64,000 nt of DNA from Paenarthrobacter histidinolovorans (GCF_014647595.1 NZ_BMPM01000001.1:620001-684000); one strand, 5' to 3'; positions 27,796-37,606 are shown, numbered from the stretch's first letter. The notes: generated by a model not told the origin, from the letters alone. Program-made: numbers and translations.

Positions 27796-29187
27796 TCAGA
27801 CAACCGCCACGGGTTCCTTCTTCACCGCGTCCTTGCGGATGGTGGCGCTGATGACCGCAGCCACCGTGCACATGGCTGCCGCCCCCAGCCAGGCATAGTT
27901 GTAGTGCCCGGTGGCGTCGCGGATGAACCCGGCAGCGAGGGCAGCCGCAGCGGCTCCGAGTTGGTGGGCGGCAAACACCCAGCCGAACACCACAGAACCG
28001 TCCGCGCCGAACACCGAACGGCAGATCGCTGCGGTGGGCGGCACGGTGGCTACCCAATCGAGCCCGTACACCACCACGAAGATGATCATGCTCGGTTCAA
28101 CGGACGAGCCCAGCAGCAAGGGCAGCACCAGCAGCCCGATCCCACGGAATTGGTAGTACACGGCCAGCAGGACTTTCGGGTTGAAGCGGTCGGTCAGCCA
28201 GCCGGAGGCGATGGTCCCCACAATGTCGAAAATCCCGACGACGGCCAGCAAGCCTGCCGCTGTGGTTTCGGGCATACCGTGATCGTGGGCCGACGGAATG
28301 AAGTGCGTACCGATGAGCCCGTTGGTGGTGGCTCCGCAAATCGCGAACCCGGCCGCCAAAGCCCAGAACGTCCGGACTTTCATGGCACGCCTGAGGACCT
28401 GCAAGGCCCGGACGGCTGCGTTGGGGGAATCCGACGAGCCGGGCGACTCAACCACAGCGGCGGCCTTGCCCGACGTCGCCCCTGTGGTCCCGGCGTCGAC
28501 GGCCGTGGACTCAGGTGCTTGGGCACCATAAGGCAACACCCCGACGTCGGCCGGCGAGTTCCGCAACCAGCGCAGCACCAGCGGCACCACGGCGAGCGCA
28601 CCTGCGGCAATCAGGAGTGACGCTCCGCGCCAGCCCGGGTTTTGGGCGAGCGCGGCGATAAACGGCAGGAAGACCAGCTGGCCCGCGGCACTTCCTGCGG
28701 TGAGGATGCCGATCACCAAGCCGCGGCTCTTGGCGAACCAGGTGTTGGCAATGGTCGCGGCGAAGACCAGGGCCATGGACCCGGTACCCAGCCCGATCAG
28801 CACTCCCCAGGTGAGGAGGATCTGCCAGGACTGGTTTACCAGGACGGTGAGGGCTGAACCCAGGCCGATCAGGCAGAGAGCCAGCGAGGTGACTTTGCGG
28901 ATGCCGAAGCGTTCCATGAGGGCTGCTGCGAAAGGTGCCGTCAGTCCGAAGAGGACCAGGTTGATGCTGACAGCCAATGACAGCACCGTGGTGGACCAGC
29001 CGAACTCCTGCTGCAACGGGACCATCAGCACGCCGGGCGCTGCACGGAAACCGGCTGCCCCCACCAGCGCAAGGAAGGCCACGGCCGCCACGATCCAGGC
29101 GGGGTGCAAGCGTCGCCGTTTCCCGGTGGGGGAGCCCGGCGTTCCGGTTTTCTCGGCTGAGGTTCCTGTGACGTCGGGAGCGGTCAT
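27796..29187 (-). CDS. MFS transporter
   Basis: A 463-residue protein with about 12 hydrophobic segments split by a charged central loop of about 45 residues (PYGAQAPESTAVDAG region). The pattern WSTTVLSLAVSINLVLFGLTAP and the loop 2-3 segment ALMERFGIRKV are typical of monocarboxylate or oxalate/formate-type MFS carriers. Its ATG overlaps the HxlR regulator stop (29184-29187), so export or uptake by this carrier is probably controlled by that regulator. Substrate unknown. Confidence 0.88.
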   Translation of the reverse strand: MTAPDVTGTSAEKTGTPGSPTGKRRRLHPAWIVAAVAFLALVGAAGFRAAPGVLMVPLQQEFGWSTTVLSLAVSINLVLFGLTAPFAAALMERFGIRKVTSLALCLIGLGSALTVLVNQSWQILLTWGVLIGLGTGSMALVFAATIANTWFAKSRGLVIGILTAGSAAGQLVFLPFIAALAQNPGWRGASLLIAAGALAVVPLVLRWLRNSPADVGVLPYGAQAPESTAVDAGTTGATSGKAAAVVESPGSSDSPNAAVRALQVLRRAMKVRTFWALAAGFAICGATTNGLIGTHFIPSAHDHGMPETTAAGLLAVVGIFDIVGTIASGWLTDRFNPKVLLAVYYQFRGIGLLVLPLLLGSSVEPSMIIFVVVYGLDWVATVPPTAAICRSVFGADGSVVFGWVFAAHQLGAAAAALAAGFIRDATGHYNYAWLGAAAMCTVAAVISATIRKDAVKKEPVAVV

Positions 29188-29714
29188 GCGGGGATCTCCG
29201 TTTCAGCGTCTTTGGTTTGGGGTTCACGGGGTGCTACGGCCAGGGGGACGGGCTGCTCTGTCCGCTTGAAGCTGTGCCAGCTGGTGTTGGCGGCTGTGAG
29301 GCGGGTGCCGCAGTGGGTGCAGGTATCGGCTGACGACGTCGCCTGTCCGCAGTCCGTGTGGATGACCCGCATGTGGGATACCTCGTTGGGTGCGTCCAGG
29401 TGTTTCTCTGCCCAAATGATGATGGCGTTCAGGACGGGCAGGGCGTCCTCGCCCTTGGCGGTGAGGACGTACTCCTGCCGGGTGCGGCTCCCGTCCCGGT
29501 AGGGGCGCTGTGCCAGCAAACCGGCGTCGAGCAACCATCCCAAACGCTTACTGAGGACCGTGTCGGCTACCTCGAGCCGGTGCTTGATGGCCTCGAAACG
29601 ACCGTTGCCGAAGAAGATTTCCCGGAGCACCAGGCTTCCCCAAGGGTCGCCTAGGACATCGAGGCCGCGGGCGAGGCTGCACGTGCGGGCAGACCAGTCA
29701 GAGCGAAGAGGCAT
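29184..29714 (-). CDS. HxlR-family transcriptional regulator
   Basis: A 176-residue regulator. A HxlR winged helix spans about residues 8-105, including CSLARGLDVLGDPWGSLVLR and LSKRLGWLLDAGLL. The C-terminal part has paired cysteines (CGQ and CTHCG) resembling a small zinc ribbon, as seen in longer HxlR proteins. The start at 29714 gives the normal N-terminus; a much longer in-frame reading has no support. It overlaps the MFS gene it probably regulates and is divergent from the phospholipase gene. Confidence 0.88.
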   Translation of the reverse strand: MPLRSDWSARTCSLARGLDVLGDPWGSLVLREIFFGNGRFEAIKHRLEVADTVLSKRLGWLLDAGLLAQRPYRDGSRTRQEYVLTAKGEDALPVLNAIIIWAEKHLDAPNEVSHMRVIHTDCGQATSSADTCTHCGTRLTAANTSWHSFKRTEQPVPLAVAPREPQTKDAETEIPA

Positions 29715-29730
29715 GCGCACCAAGCTAGCT

Positions 29731-29755
29731 GACTTTCCTAAAGAAAGCCATAGTA
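29731..29755 (-). promoter_or_regulatory. Candidate HxlR promoter and operator
   Basis: TACTAT (29750-29755 on the minus strand) is a good -10, and the imperfect dyad CTTTC-CTAAA-GAAAG (29733-29747) lies right downstream. No clear -35 is seen. Autoregulation is inferred. Confidence 0.4.
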
Positions 29756-29854
29756 TGACGGCGACACACCCTGCAGGTTCTCCCGGGTTCACCGGCGGTT
29801 CATCTGCCGTGCCTACGCTTGCCGGGTCAACTCTGACCACGAAAGGCACCCTGA

Positions 29855-31993
29855 ATGTCCTTGAACAACCCTGACATGGTGAAACGTTCAACCGAATCAC
29901 CCGGAATCTCCCGGCGCGGATTCCTCGGCACAGCAGCTGCAGCGACGGCGCTTGCGGCGGCCGGATCACTGCTTCCCCCCTCGGTGCAGGCCGCAATGGC
30001 CAGGCCAACAGCGCCGGGGAGCCTGCAATCCATCAAGCACGTGATCGTGCTGATGCAGGAGAACCGCTCCTTTGACCACTACTTCGGTTCACTCCGCGGA
30101 GTCCGCGGTTACGGTGACCATTCCGTCCCCCGGCTTCCCAACGGCAAATCCATGTTCGAACAACCACGCGCCACCGGGGAGACCGTCCTGCCGTTCTCCC
30201 TGCGCAAAGCGGCCGAACTCGCGGGACGGCCCGGCACCGACATCCAATACCTGGGAGACCTCGACCACTCCTTCAAGGGAACCACCACGGCCTGGAACAA
30301 CGGCTGGTGCGATCAGTGGATTCCTGCCAAGAGCGCATCCACCATGACCTTCTACGAGCGCCAGGACATCCCGCTGCAATACGAACTCGCAGACACCTTC
30401 ACCATTTGCGACGCCTATCACTGCTCCGTCAACGGCTCCACCAATCCCAACCGCAACTACCTCTGGAGCGGGACCACCGGCAAAGAGCCCGGCACGAACA
30501 ACCGGGCAGTGACCAATGCTGCCTACGGCTATGACCACGCCGGCTACGACTGGACCACCTACCCCGAACGGCTGGAACAGGCCGGGGTCTCCTGGCGGAT
30601 CTACCAGGACTGGGACAACTTCACGGACAACGCCGTGGAATACTTCCAGACATTCAAAGCGATCGGCCGGAAGATGCTCGCCTCCGTTGAGGGCAAGCTG
30701 CGGACCACCGAAGAGTTCTACGACAACCTGGCGGGCAAGCCGGCCGCTGAACAGGAACGCCTGCTGGCACAACTGGAGCAGGGCCGGGCCACCCTCACGG
30801 ACGCTGAAAGGTCCCTCTTCGACAAAGCCATGTGGCGTGGCCGGCCGGACACCCTCCTGGATCGGTTAGGCGCCGACATCACCTCAGGCACCCTCCCGCA
30901 GGTCAGCTGGCTGGTACCGTCGGCCGCCGACTCCGAGCACCCCGGAGCCTCAACTCCGGTGGGCAGCGCGAACTTCGTCTACCGTCTTCTGGACACCGTG
31001 GCAAGCAACCCCGACACCTGGGACAGCACCGCGATCTTCCTGAACTTCGACGAAAACGATGGCTACTTCGACCACGTTCCGCCACCTGTCCAACCACGCC
31101 CCGCCTCGGGTGAGTCAGCGGACTGGACCACGGCACGGCCCATCGGGCTCGGTCCGCGGGTACCCATGACGGTGGTCTCGCCATGGACGGTGGGTGGCTA
31201 TGTGAGCTCCGAAATCTTCGACCACACCTCCGTCCTCCGCTTCCTTGAACGGTGGACCGGCGTGCAGGAACCAAACATCTCGCCCTGGCGCCGGGAAGTC
31301 TGCGGCGACCTGACCGGCGTCTTCAACTTCCAGGCGCCCGGAACTCCGCCAACGCTCGACCACCCCGCCGCTGTTCCGGCAAAGATCAGCCGCTGGCGCC
31401 CCAATCCCCCGACGGTACAGGTGGCCCCAATCCAGGAGGACGGCAGCCGCCCGGCCCGCCCGCTCCCTTACCGTCCGAGGGTCTCAGCCACAGCCCAGCC
31501 GGGAAAGCTGGTCCTCGCACTGGGCAACAGCGGCACACGCTCCACCCACTTCACCGTGTATGGCTACACCGGCGAGGTAACCGAACCCCGGCACGTGGAC
31601 GTCCTCGGGAGCCAGAGCGTGGAGCTCCCCCTCGGCTCAGGCGCGTTCGACGTCGTCGTCACCGGCCCCAACCGCTTCCAGTACGAACTGAAGGGCACGA
31701 CGGCGGGTGCGGCGTCCGGCGTCGACGTTTCAGTCAACGGACGGCGCGGCAATAAGGCCGTGGAACTGGAAGTGCGCAACAACGGTGCAACCACGGTGAC
31801 GCTGGCCCTGCAGTCGCTGCAGTACGCGCCGGGCCGCGACAGCGTGAAGCTCAAAGCCGGGCACTCGAAGAAGATCGGCTGGGACACCATGAACGGTTGG
31901 TATGACGTGGAGATCACGGCCGCCGAAGACGCCACGTTCCGCCGCAGGCTGACCGGCCGCGAAGAGGACGGACGGGAGGGCGTCTCCGGCTAA
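29855..31993 (+). CDS. Secreted phospholipase C, phosphocholine-specific type
   Basis: A 712-residue enzyme of the acid phosphatase/PLC superfamily. It has a Tat signal (SRRGFLGTAAAATALAAAG), then the metal-binding VIVLMQENRSFDHYFGSL, NGSTNPNRNY and the DENDGYFDHVPPP active-site block. Two C-terminal DUF756 beta domains (about residues 500-700) complete the standard layout of bacterial non-haemolytic PLC. It cleaves phosphatidylcholine-type lipids outside the cell, releasing phosphocholine for phosphate or choline scavenging. It stands alone, and a hairpin follows it. Confidence 0.92.
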   Translation: MSLNNPDMVKRSTESPGISRRGFLGTAAAATALAAAGSLLPPSVQAAMARPTAPGSLQSIKHVIVLMQENRSFDHYFGSLRGVRGYGDHSVPRLPNGKSMFEQPRATGETVLPFSLRKAAELAGRPGTDIQYLGDLDHSFKGTTTAWNNGWCDQWIPAKSASTMTFYERQDIPLQYELADTFTICDAYHCSVNGSTNPNRNYLWSGTTGKEPGTNNRAVTNAAYGYDHAGYDWTTYPERLEQAGVSWRIYQDWDNFTDNAVEYFQTFKAIGRKMLASVEGKLRTTEEFYDNLAGKPAAEQERLLAQLEQGRATLTDAERSLFDKAMWRGRPDTLLDRLGADITSGTLPQVSWLVPSAADSEHPGASTPVGSANFVYRLLDTVASNPDTWDSTAIFLNFDENDGYFDHVPPPVQPRPASGESADWTTARPIGLGPRVPMTVVSPWTVGGYVSSEIFDHTSVLRFLERWTGVQEPNISPWRREVCGDLTGVFNFQAPGTPPTLDHPAAVPAKISRWRPNPPTVQVAPIQEDGSRPARPLPYRPRVSATAQPGKLVLALGNSGTRSTHFTVYGYTGEVTEPRHVDVLGSQSVELPLGSGAFDVVVTGPNRFQYELKGTTAGAASGVDVSVNGRRGNKAVELEVRNNGATTVTLALQSLQYAPGRDSVKLKAGHSKKIGWDTMNGWYDVEITAAEDATFRRRLTGREEDGREGVSG

Positions 31994-32006
31994 GTGCCGG
32001 GGCGGA

Positions 32007-32065
32007 TCCTGCCCTTGTCCTGCCTGCCGGCCGCATACGGCCCGGCACAGCGGACAAGGGCAGGA
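32007..32065. terminator. Hairpin between convergent phospholipase and GT87 genes
   Basis: A 14-bp perfect stem, TCCTGCCCTTGTCC (32007-32020) with GGACAAGGGCAGGA (32052-32065), encloses a smaller GCCGG/CCGGC hairpin. It begins 14 bases after the phospholipase stop and ends 18 bases before the GT87 stop. No T run is present, so bidirectional termination is inferred. Confidence 0.6.
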
Positions 32066-32082
32066 CTGCTTGCGTCAGGCGG

Positions 32083-33369
32083 TCAGCGCACTTTCAGGGC
32101 AGGCGCGCCGGGAAGCAAACCGGCCCGGGAAGGGTGGTACGCCAAGGCCCAGTAGACCAGCATGGCAATCCCGCACACTACACCCAGGCTCGACACCATG
32201 AGCTGCCACTGGGTCTGGGGGTCCTTGCCCCATTCGGCGGCACCCGCCCACACGGCCAGGTTTTTTGGTGTCATGTAGAAGGCAACGGTGGAGCACACCA
32301 CAATCACCCACCCCGCAAGCCGCATCCGTCCGTTCCGGGAGGGCACACGGTGCATCGCAAACGCCATGCTGGGCAGGGCCACGGCAACCCACACCCAGTG
32401 GTGCGACCACGACACCGGACTGATCAGGAGCATCAGGATGGCGGTGGCAGAGACTGCAACGAAATTCTCATCCACAGCCACGGACCACCGGATGATGAGG
32501 CCGGCGATCACCACCAGGACCAAGGACAGCACCATCCACACAAGATTGGTGACCGAAGAGTCCGGCATGCCGAAGTGGAGGAGCAGGCCCTTGACGGACA
32601 GATTGTCAACGTAGGCCGGTCCACCGATCCGGCCGGTGTCGGGAAGGATCTTGGTCCAGAAATCCACCGAAGCCTGGGGCAGTACAGCCCACGCCACCGC
32701 AATCGAGCCAAAGAAGCCAGCGGCCATCCACCCCAGTGCCTTGAAGTCGCGGCGGACCAGGAAGTACAAACCAAAGGCAAGAGGAGTGAGCTTCACACCG
32801 GCAGCCAAGCCGATCAGCAAACCCGCGGGCCACTGGATGGCACCCGCACGGGCCTTCCCATAGAGGGCAAAATCAGCCAGGATCACGCCCATCAGGATGA
32901 TGTTGATCTGCCCGAAGACGAACGTGTCGCGCCATGGGCCCAGGAGCAGGATGGCGCCGGTTCCCAGCAGCGCCGTGGTCCTGAACCGGTAGTCGGCAAA
33001 AGCTGCCCGCCACGTCGTGAGGCCGAAATAGTGCCTGGCCAGCCAGGCTGCCACGGTGGCCGCACCGAGCAGGGCCACCAGAATGAAAACCATGCTGCCG
33101 GCGAAGAACCCCAGCGCCGCCAGCCCTGCAAAGAGGAGGGCTGCGAACGGCGGATAGGTAAACGGCAGTCCATCGCGGATGGCGTAGAGGTCGCCACCCT
33201 CCATGACCTTCCCACCACCGTAGTAGTAGACCTCGAAGTCGTTCAGGGCGGGCTCGTAGTACGCGTACAGGAAGCACACCGCCACCACGAGGGCAACGGC
33301 AGCTGCCACTGTGAGGATCCAGCCCCGTTTGGTGGTGGAAGCCACCGTCTGTGAAGGAGAAGCCACCAT
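32083..33369 (-). CDS. GT87 family polyprenol-phosphate glycosyltransferase (second copy)
   Basis: A 428-residue membrane enzyme sharing FGQINIILMGV, YVDNLSVKGLLLHFGM and SPVSWSHHWVWV with the copy at 17830-19206, so the two are paralogues. The first membrane helix is near residues 15-38, followed by the acidic FEVYYYGGGKVMEGGD loop. It likely transfers mannose or another sugar from a polyprenyl carrier to an envelope glycan. The start at 33369 falls 1 base after the MetB stop; an in-frame ATG 36 bases upstream inside that gene is the alternative. Confidence 0.83.
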   Translation of the reverse strand: MVASPSQTVASTTKRGWILTVAAAVALVVAVCFLYAYYEPALNDFEVYYYGGGKVMEGGDLYAIRDGLPFTYPPFAALLFAGLAALGFFAGSMVFILVALLGAATVAAWLARHYFGLTTWRAAFADYRFRTTALLGTGAILLLGPWRDTFVFGQINIILMGVILADFALYGKARAGAIQWPAGLLIGLAAGVKLTPLAFGLYFLVRRDFKALGWMAAGFFGSIAVAWAVLPQASVDFWTKILPDTGRIGGPAYVDNLSVKGLLLHFGMPDSSVTNLVWMVLSLVLVVIAGLIIRWSVAVDENFVAVSATAILMLLISPVSWSHHWVWVAVALPSMAFAMHRVPSRNGRMRLAGWVIVVCSTVAFYMTPKNLAVWAGAAEWGKDPQTQWQLMVSSLGVVCGIAMLVYWALAYHPSRAGLLPGAPALKVR

Positions 33370-33370
33370 G

Positions 33371-34540
33371 TCAGCCGTTGCTGATCTTGGCGAAGGCCTG
33401 TTCAAGATCAGCGATCAGGTCCTCGGCTTCCTCGATGCCGCAGGAGAGGCGCAGGAGGTTGACGGGGACCGCGAGTTCAGTTCCCTTCACGGAAGCGTGG
33501 GTCATTTCCGAGGGGTAGTTCATGAGGGACTCGATGCCGCCCAGGGATTCGGCAAGCGTAAACACGGACGTGTTCTCAGCAACCGTCCGTGCCGCAGCTT
33601 CACCGCCCTTGAACTGCACGGACACCATGCCACCGAACTTCTTCATCTGCTTCGCAGCGAGCTCATGGCCGGGGTGGTCGGGCAGGCCCGGGTACAGCAC
33701 AGCTTCCACTTCCGGACGCTGAAGCAGCCACTCGGCCACGGCCTGGCCGTTGTCACTGTGGCGGTCCATGCGGACTCCCAGGGTCTTCAAGCCACGGGTG
33801 GTCAGGAAAGCGTCCATCGGACCGGAAACAGCGCCCACGGCAAACTGGATGAATCCGATCTTTTCGGCCAGTTCGGCGTCGTTGACCACAATGGCGCCGC
33901 CCACCACGTCGGAGTGCCCGCCAATGTACTTGGTGGTCGAGTGGACCACCACATCGGCACCCAAGGCGAGCGGGTTCTGCAGGTAGGGGGACGCGAAGGT
34001 GTTGTCGACCACCAGGAGGGCCCCGGCGTCGTGCGCCACGGCGGCGAGCGCAGCGATGTCCGTGATCTTCATCATCGGGTTGGACGGCGTCTCAACCCAC
34101 ACCATGCGGGTCTTGTTCGCAGCAACCGCGGCAGCAACAGCGTCGAGGTCGGACATGTCCACCGGGGTGTTCCCGATGCCCCAGTCGCCGAGTACCCGGT
34201 TGATGAGCCGGTAGGTGCCACCGTAGGCGTCGTTGCCCAAAACGATGTGGTCACCGGGACGGGCCACGGCCCGGATCAGGGAGTCTTCGGCTGCGAGTCC
34301 TGAACCGAAGGAGAATGCGGCTGAGCCACCTTCCAGGGCTGCCAGTTGTTCCTGGAGGGCGTCCCGGGTGGGGTTGCCGCCGCGGCCGTACTCATACCCC
34401 GAACGCAGGTTGCCAATGCCATCCTGCGCGTAGGTTGAGCTGAAGTGCAGCGGCGGTACAACCGCGCCGGTGCGGGGTTCGAAGGCCTGTCCGGCGTGGA
34501 CAGCGCGCGTGTTGAAACCGGCGTTGGGGTTGGCAGACAT
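33371..34540 (-). CDS. metB: Cystathionine gamma-synthase/gamma-lyase (PLP enzyme)
   Basis: A 389-residue Cys/Met metabolism PLP enzyme. The cofactor Lys is in HSTTKYIGGHSD; GSGLAAEDSLIRAV and the C-terminal SCGIEEAEDLIADLEQA match the family closely. It sits 47 bases after a cystathionine beta-synthase gene, which points to gamma-lyase function in reverse transsulfuration (homocysteine to cysteine), though gamma-synthase activity cannot be excluded from sequence. ATG 34540 has AGAGGAG upstream. Confidence 0.9.
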   Translation of the reverse strand: MSANPNAGFNTRAVHAGQAFEPRTGAVVPPLHFSSTYAQDGIGNLRSGYEYGRGGNPTRDALQEQLAALEGGSAAFSFGSGLAAEDSLIRAVARPGDHIVLGNDAYGGTYRLINRVLGDWGIGNTPVDMSDLDAVAAAVAANKTRMVWVETPSNPMMKITDIAALAAVAHDAGALLVVDNTFASPYLQNPLALGADVVVHSTTKYIGGHSDVVGGAIVVNDAELAEKIGFIQFAVGAVSGPMDAFLTTRGLKTLGVRMDRHSDNGQAVAEWLLQRPEVEAVLYPGLPDHPGHELAAKQMKKFGGMVSVQFKGGEAAARTVAENTSVFTLAESLGGIESLMNYPSEMTHASVKGTELAVPVNLLRLSCGIEEAEDLIADLEQAFAKISNG

Positions 34541-34587
34541 GGAAGCTCCTCTTTGTTCGTTCAACAGTATGGATGAAGCGGGGCGCT

Positions 34588-35973
34588 TCAGTTGCTCAGA
34601 TAGGCGAGAAGGTCGTGGCGGGTCAGGATTCCAACCGGGGCGCCAGCGAAAGTCACCATGACGGTATCGACGTCGGACAGCAGCTCGCGCGCGGCGGAGA
34701 TGGTCTCCAGTGAGCCGATCACCGGGAGCCTCTCCCCCATGTGCTCGGCGATCTTGTCCGAGAGCTTCGCTTCACCCCGGAACAGCTTGCTGGTGAGGCT
34801 TCGCTCGTCCACCGCGCCCAGGACTTCGCCCATCTTTACCGGGGGCTCCTGCGAGAGGACGGGGATGTGGGAGACGCCGAATTCGTTCATGATGTTGATG
34901 ACGTCGCGGACGGTCTCGGTGGGATGGATGTGGACCAGGTCCGGCATCTCGCCCGTCTTGGATTTGAGCAATTCCCCAACAGAGGCTTCTTCGCCGCCGG
35001 AAAGGAAACCATAGGAGCGCATCCACTGGTCGTTGAAGATCTTCGCGAGGTAACCACGGCCCGAGTCAGGAAGGATGACCACCACCACGGCAGAGTCGTC
35101 CAGGTCCTTGGCGGCCTGCAGCGCAGCCACCACCGCCATGCCGGAGGAACCACCCACCAGCAGTCCTTCTTCCCTTGCCAGGCGGCGCGTCATGGCGAAG
35201 GAATCCGCATCCGAAACGGCAATGACCTCGTCAGGGATGGAGGGATCGTAGTTCGCGGGCCACATGTCCTCGCCCACGCCCTCAACAAAGTAAGGACGGC
35301 CGGTACCGCCTGAGTAGACCGAACCTTCCGGGTCCGCACCGATGACCTTGACCGGGCCGCCGTCGGACTCCGGCCGGTCAGCGGAAACCTGCTTGAGGTA
35401 CCGTCCTGTGCCCGTGATGGTCCCGCCGGTGCCGGCCCCGATCACCACGTGCGTGACACGGCCATCGGTGTCGTTCCAGATTTCCGGGCCGGTTGACTCG
35501 AAATGGCTGCCGGGGGCCGCTGGATTGGAGAACTGGTCGGGTTTGAAGGCATCCGGTATCTCGCTGACCAGGCGGTCGGAGACGCCGTAATAGCTTTGCG
35601 GGCTGTCAGGAGCTACGGCGGTGGGGGTCACCACCACCTCCGCACCGTACGCCTTCAGGACGGCACGCTTGTCCTCGCCCACCTTGTCCGGGACCACGAA
35701 GACGCACTTGTAGCCCTTCTGTTGGGCGACGAGTGCCAGCCCCACGCCCGTGTTGCCCGACGTCGGCTCAACAATGGTTCCGCCCGGCTTGAGGCGTCCG
35801 TCTTTCTCGGCCTCTTCAATCATCTTCACGGCGATCCGGTCCTTGATGGAGCCGCCGGGGTTGATGTATTCGAGCTTCACCAGGATGGTTGCCCGGATCC
35901 CGTCCGTAACATGGTTGAGCTTGATGAGGGGCGTATTGCCGATGAGGTCCAACACGGACTGGGCGTACTTCAT
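34588..35973 (-). CDS. cbs: Cystathionine beta-synthase
   Basis: A 461-residue PLP enzyme. The catalytic domain (1-315) has the PLP Lys in NPGGSIKDRIAVKM, the substrate loop PTSGNTGVGLAL and the phosphate loop GAGTGGTITGTG; two CBS domains (about 335-455) follow and likely regulate activity. It condenses serine and homocysteine to cystathionine and pairs with the downstream gamma-lyase. No haem-binding extension is present. The start at 35973 is preceded by TAACTT at 7 bases, consistent with leaderless initiation. Confidence 0.92.
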   Translation of the reverse strand: MKYAQSVLDLIGNTPLIKLNHVTDGIRATILVKLEYINPGGSIKDRIAVKMIEEAEKDGRLKPGGTIVEPTSGNTGVGLALVAQQKGYKCVFVVPDKVGEDKRAVLKAYGAEVVVTPTAVAPDSPQSYYGVSDRLVSEIPDAFKPDQFSNPAAPGSHFESTGPEIWNDTDGRVTHVVIGAGTGGTITGTGRYLKQVSADRPESDGGPVKVIGADPEGSVYSGGTGRPYFVEGVGEDMWPANYDPSIPDEVIAVSDADSFAMTRRLAREEGLLVGGSSGMAVVAALQAAKDLDDSAVVVVILPDSGRGYLAKIFNDQWMRSYGFLSGGEEASVGELLKSKTGEMPDLVHIHPTETVRDVINIMNEFGVSHIPVLSQEPPVKMGEVLGAVDERSLTSKLFRGEAKLSDKIAEHMGERLPVIGSLETISAARELLSDVDTVMVTFAGAPVGILTRHDLLAYLSN

Positions 35974-36019
35974 AGGTACAAAGTTACCGCCTGCCCGCTT
36001 TGGGACTTGCTTCGTCCGG

Positions 36020-36412
36020 CTAGCTCCCTGCCGACGGGTCTGTCTGCCACACACCCATGACGTTGCCTTCGGTGTCCTTGAAGTAGGCGTACCAGCCCAT
36101 GGTGGGGATGGCGTTCTTGGGTTGGACCACCGAACCGCCCGCGGACTCCACCTGCCCAAGAGCGGCGTCGATGTCGTCCACGTCGATGGTCAGGATGGGG
36201 GTCTTCAACGCATCGGTCCTCGGGAACAGCGCGCCGTTGATGGCGCCCGGTTCCTTGGGGGTGCCCGTCTGCTCATCGGAGGGAGCCGTGAGGGCGATCG
36301 TGTAATCCATCCCCTGCATGGGGCTCAGGTTCCACCCGAAGGTATTCCGGTAGAAGGTGTTTGCCCGTTCGGTGTCTTCGGTGGGTATCTCAAAATGCAC
36401 TATGGCGGCCAT
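36020..36412 (-). CDS. VOC family protein (glyoxalase/bleomycin-resistance fold)
   Basis: A 130-residue protein made of two beta-alpha-beta-beta-beta modules, with AAIVHFEIPTEDTERANTFY at the N-terminus and WYAYFKDTEGNVMGVWQTD at the C-terminus, a typical VOC ending with the metal-ligand Glu position. ATG 36412 has GAGGAG upstream. Substrate is unknown. It lies 47 bases before the CBS gene on the same strand but is not obviously related in function. Confidence 0.87.
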   Translation of the reverse strand: MAAIVHFEIPTEDTERANTFYRNTFGWNLSPMQGMDYTIALTAPSDEQTGTPKEPGAINGALFPRTDALKTPILTIDVDDIDAALGQVESAGGSVVQPKNAIPTMGWYAYFKDTEGNVMGVWQTDPSAGS

Positions 36413-36567
36413 GGCTGGCGCTCCTCGCTTCTGCGGGTTTGGTTCCTGGAGTTTTGGCTGGTTCCGGCGCGGCCCACCCACGCCACAGCACGGAGTCTAG
36501 CCCCCGACAGCCGCCGCCGTAAGGGGCTTCTGATGGGATTGTCAGCCCGTCGTGGGACCATGAAAAC

Positions 36568-37539
36568 ATGACCATTGCAGACGCCCCGCCTCTTGTCGCG
36601 GCCGCGGCGGATGCAGCCGTCCGATGGCATCCGGGCGGCTCCTTCCGCCTGGACCAAACCATGTTTCCGCTCATGCGCGGCAACGCGGACCCGTCCTTCG
36701 CGGCGCACGCCAGCGGTTACTGGATGGCTTTCACGGCTCCGGCCGGGCCGGTGACCCTTCGGCTCTCCTGCGGTGGCCTGGGTCCGGATTCATTCGTTGA
36801 CGCCCAGGCCTGGGGTCCGGGAGCATCGGACGCAGTGGCCGGGGTCCCCCGGTTGTTGGGTGCCGACGACGACTGGTCGGCTTTTGATGACCCCACTTTC
36901 CATGCCACGCTCCCGCGCCGCGTCACAGAAGCACGACGCCGGAACCTGGCCGTGCGCCTGCCCTCCACCGGGCGTGTGGTTGACTCACTGGTGCCCACCA
37001 TTTTGGAGCAAAAGGTCACCACTTTGGAGGCAAGGCGTGGCTACCGGTATTTGATGTACCGGTATGGAACGCCTGCCCCCGGTAAAGCACCAGCTGGTCT
37101 CCTGGTTCCTCCCACCGCACGTCAATGGCTGGCCATTCCTTCCTGGGAGTGGCACAAAGCCGGAGTTGGACCACAGCGTTCGGCCACTGTCATGCGGGCG
37201 CTGCAGTCCGCCGTCGCGCTTGAACGTTTGGCCGGGCTGGACTCCGTGCAGGCCGGTGCCAGGTTGCAGACCATTCCGGGGATCGGGGTGTGGACGGCAG
37301 CCGAGGTTGTCCAGCGGACCCATGGTTGCCCGGATTCAATCTCCGTGGGCGACTACCATCTGGCGTCCTACGTGGGCTACGCACTGACCGGGCAGAAGAC
37401 CGACGACGCCGGGATGATCGAACTGCTGGAGCCGTGGCGCGGGCAGAGGCAACGGCTGGTCCGGATGCTGTACCTCAGTGGATTCCGCAAGCCAACCTTC
37501 GGCCCCAGAATGACTGTCCAGGATCACCGCCACCACTAA
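36568..37539 (+). CDS. DNA-3-methyladenine glycosylase II-like, HhH-GPD family
   Basis: A 323-residue protein. The HhH-GPD region (about residues 140-300) includes the hairpin IPGIGVWTAAEVVQR and the conserved catalytic Asp in DSISVGDYHLASYVG. It lacks a [4Fe-4S] cysteine cluster, which fits AlkA-type enzymes that excise alkylated bases. Its TAA is followed 2 bases later by the first hairpin of the flanking repeat pair at 37542. Confidence 0.85.
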   Translation: MTIADAPPLVAAAADAAVRWHPGGSFRLDQTMFPLMRGNADPSFAAHASGYWMAFTAPAGPVTLRLSCGGLGPDSFVDAQAWGPGASDAVAGVPRLLGADDDWSAFDDPTFHATLPRRVTEARRRNLAVRLPSTGRVVDSLVPTILEQKVTTLEARRGYRYLMYRYGTPAPGKAPAGLLVPPTARQWLAIPSWEWHKAGVGPQRSATVMRALQSAVALERLAGLDSVQAGARLQTIPGIGVWTAAEVVQRTHGCPDSISVGDYHLASYVGYALTGQKTDDAGMIELLEPWRGQRQRLVRMLYLSGFRKPTFGPRMTVQDHRHH

Positions 37540-37604
37540 AGCAACGCGGGGTCACTTATGGCCCATGTTGCCGCCATTTATGGGCCATAAGTGACCCCGC
37601 GTTG
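37536..37604. repeat. Left copy of a 69-base inverted hairpin flanking the DUF559 gene
   Basis: Perfect 25-bp arms (37542-37566 and 37580-37604; core GGGGTCACTTATGGCCCAT) around a 13-base loop. Read as a 69-mer from CTAAAG, it matches the reverse complement of 38579-38647 with one mismatch, in the loop. It abuts the stop codons of both neighbouring genes. Confidence 0.95.
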
Positions 37605-37606
37605 GC

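Noticed and set aside
29715..30008. 98-residue N-terminal extension of the HxlR regulator
   Set aside because: It runs through the divergent promoter region and into the phospholipase gene, and lacks any HxlR-like feature.
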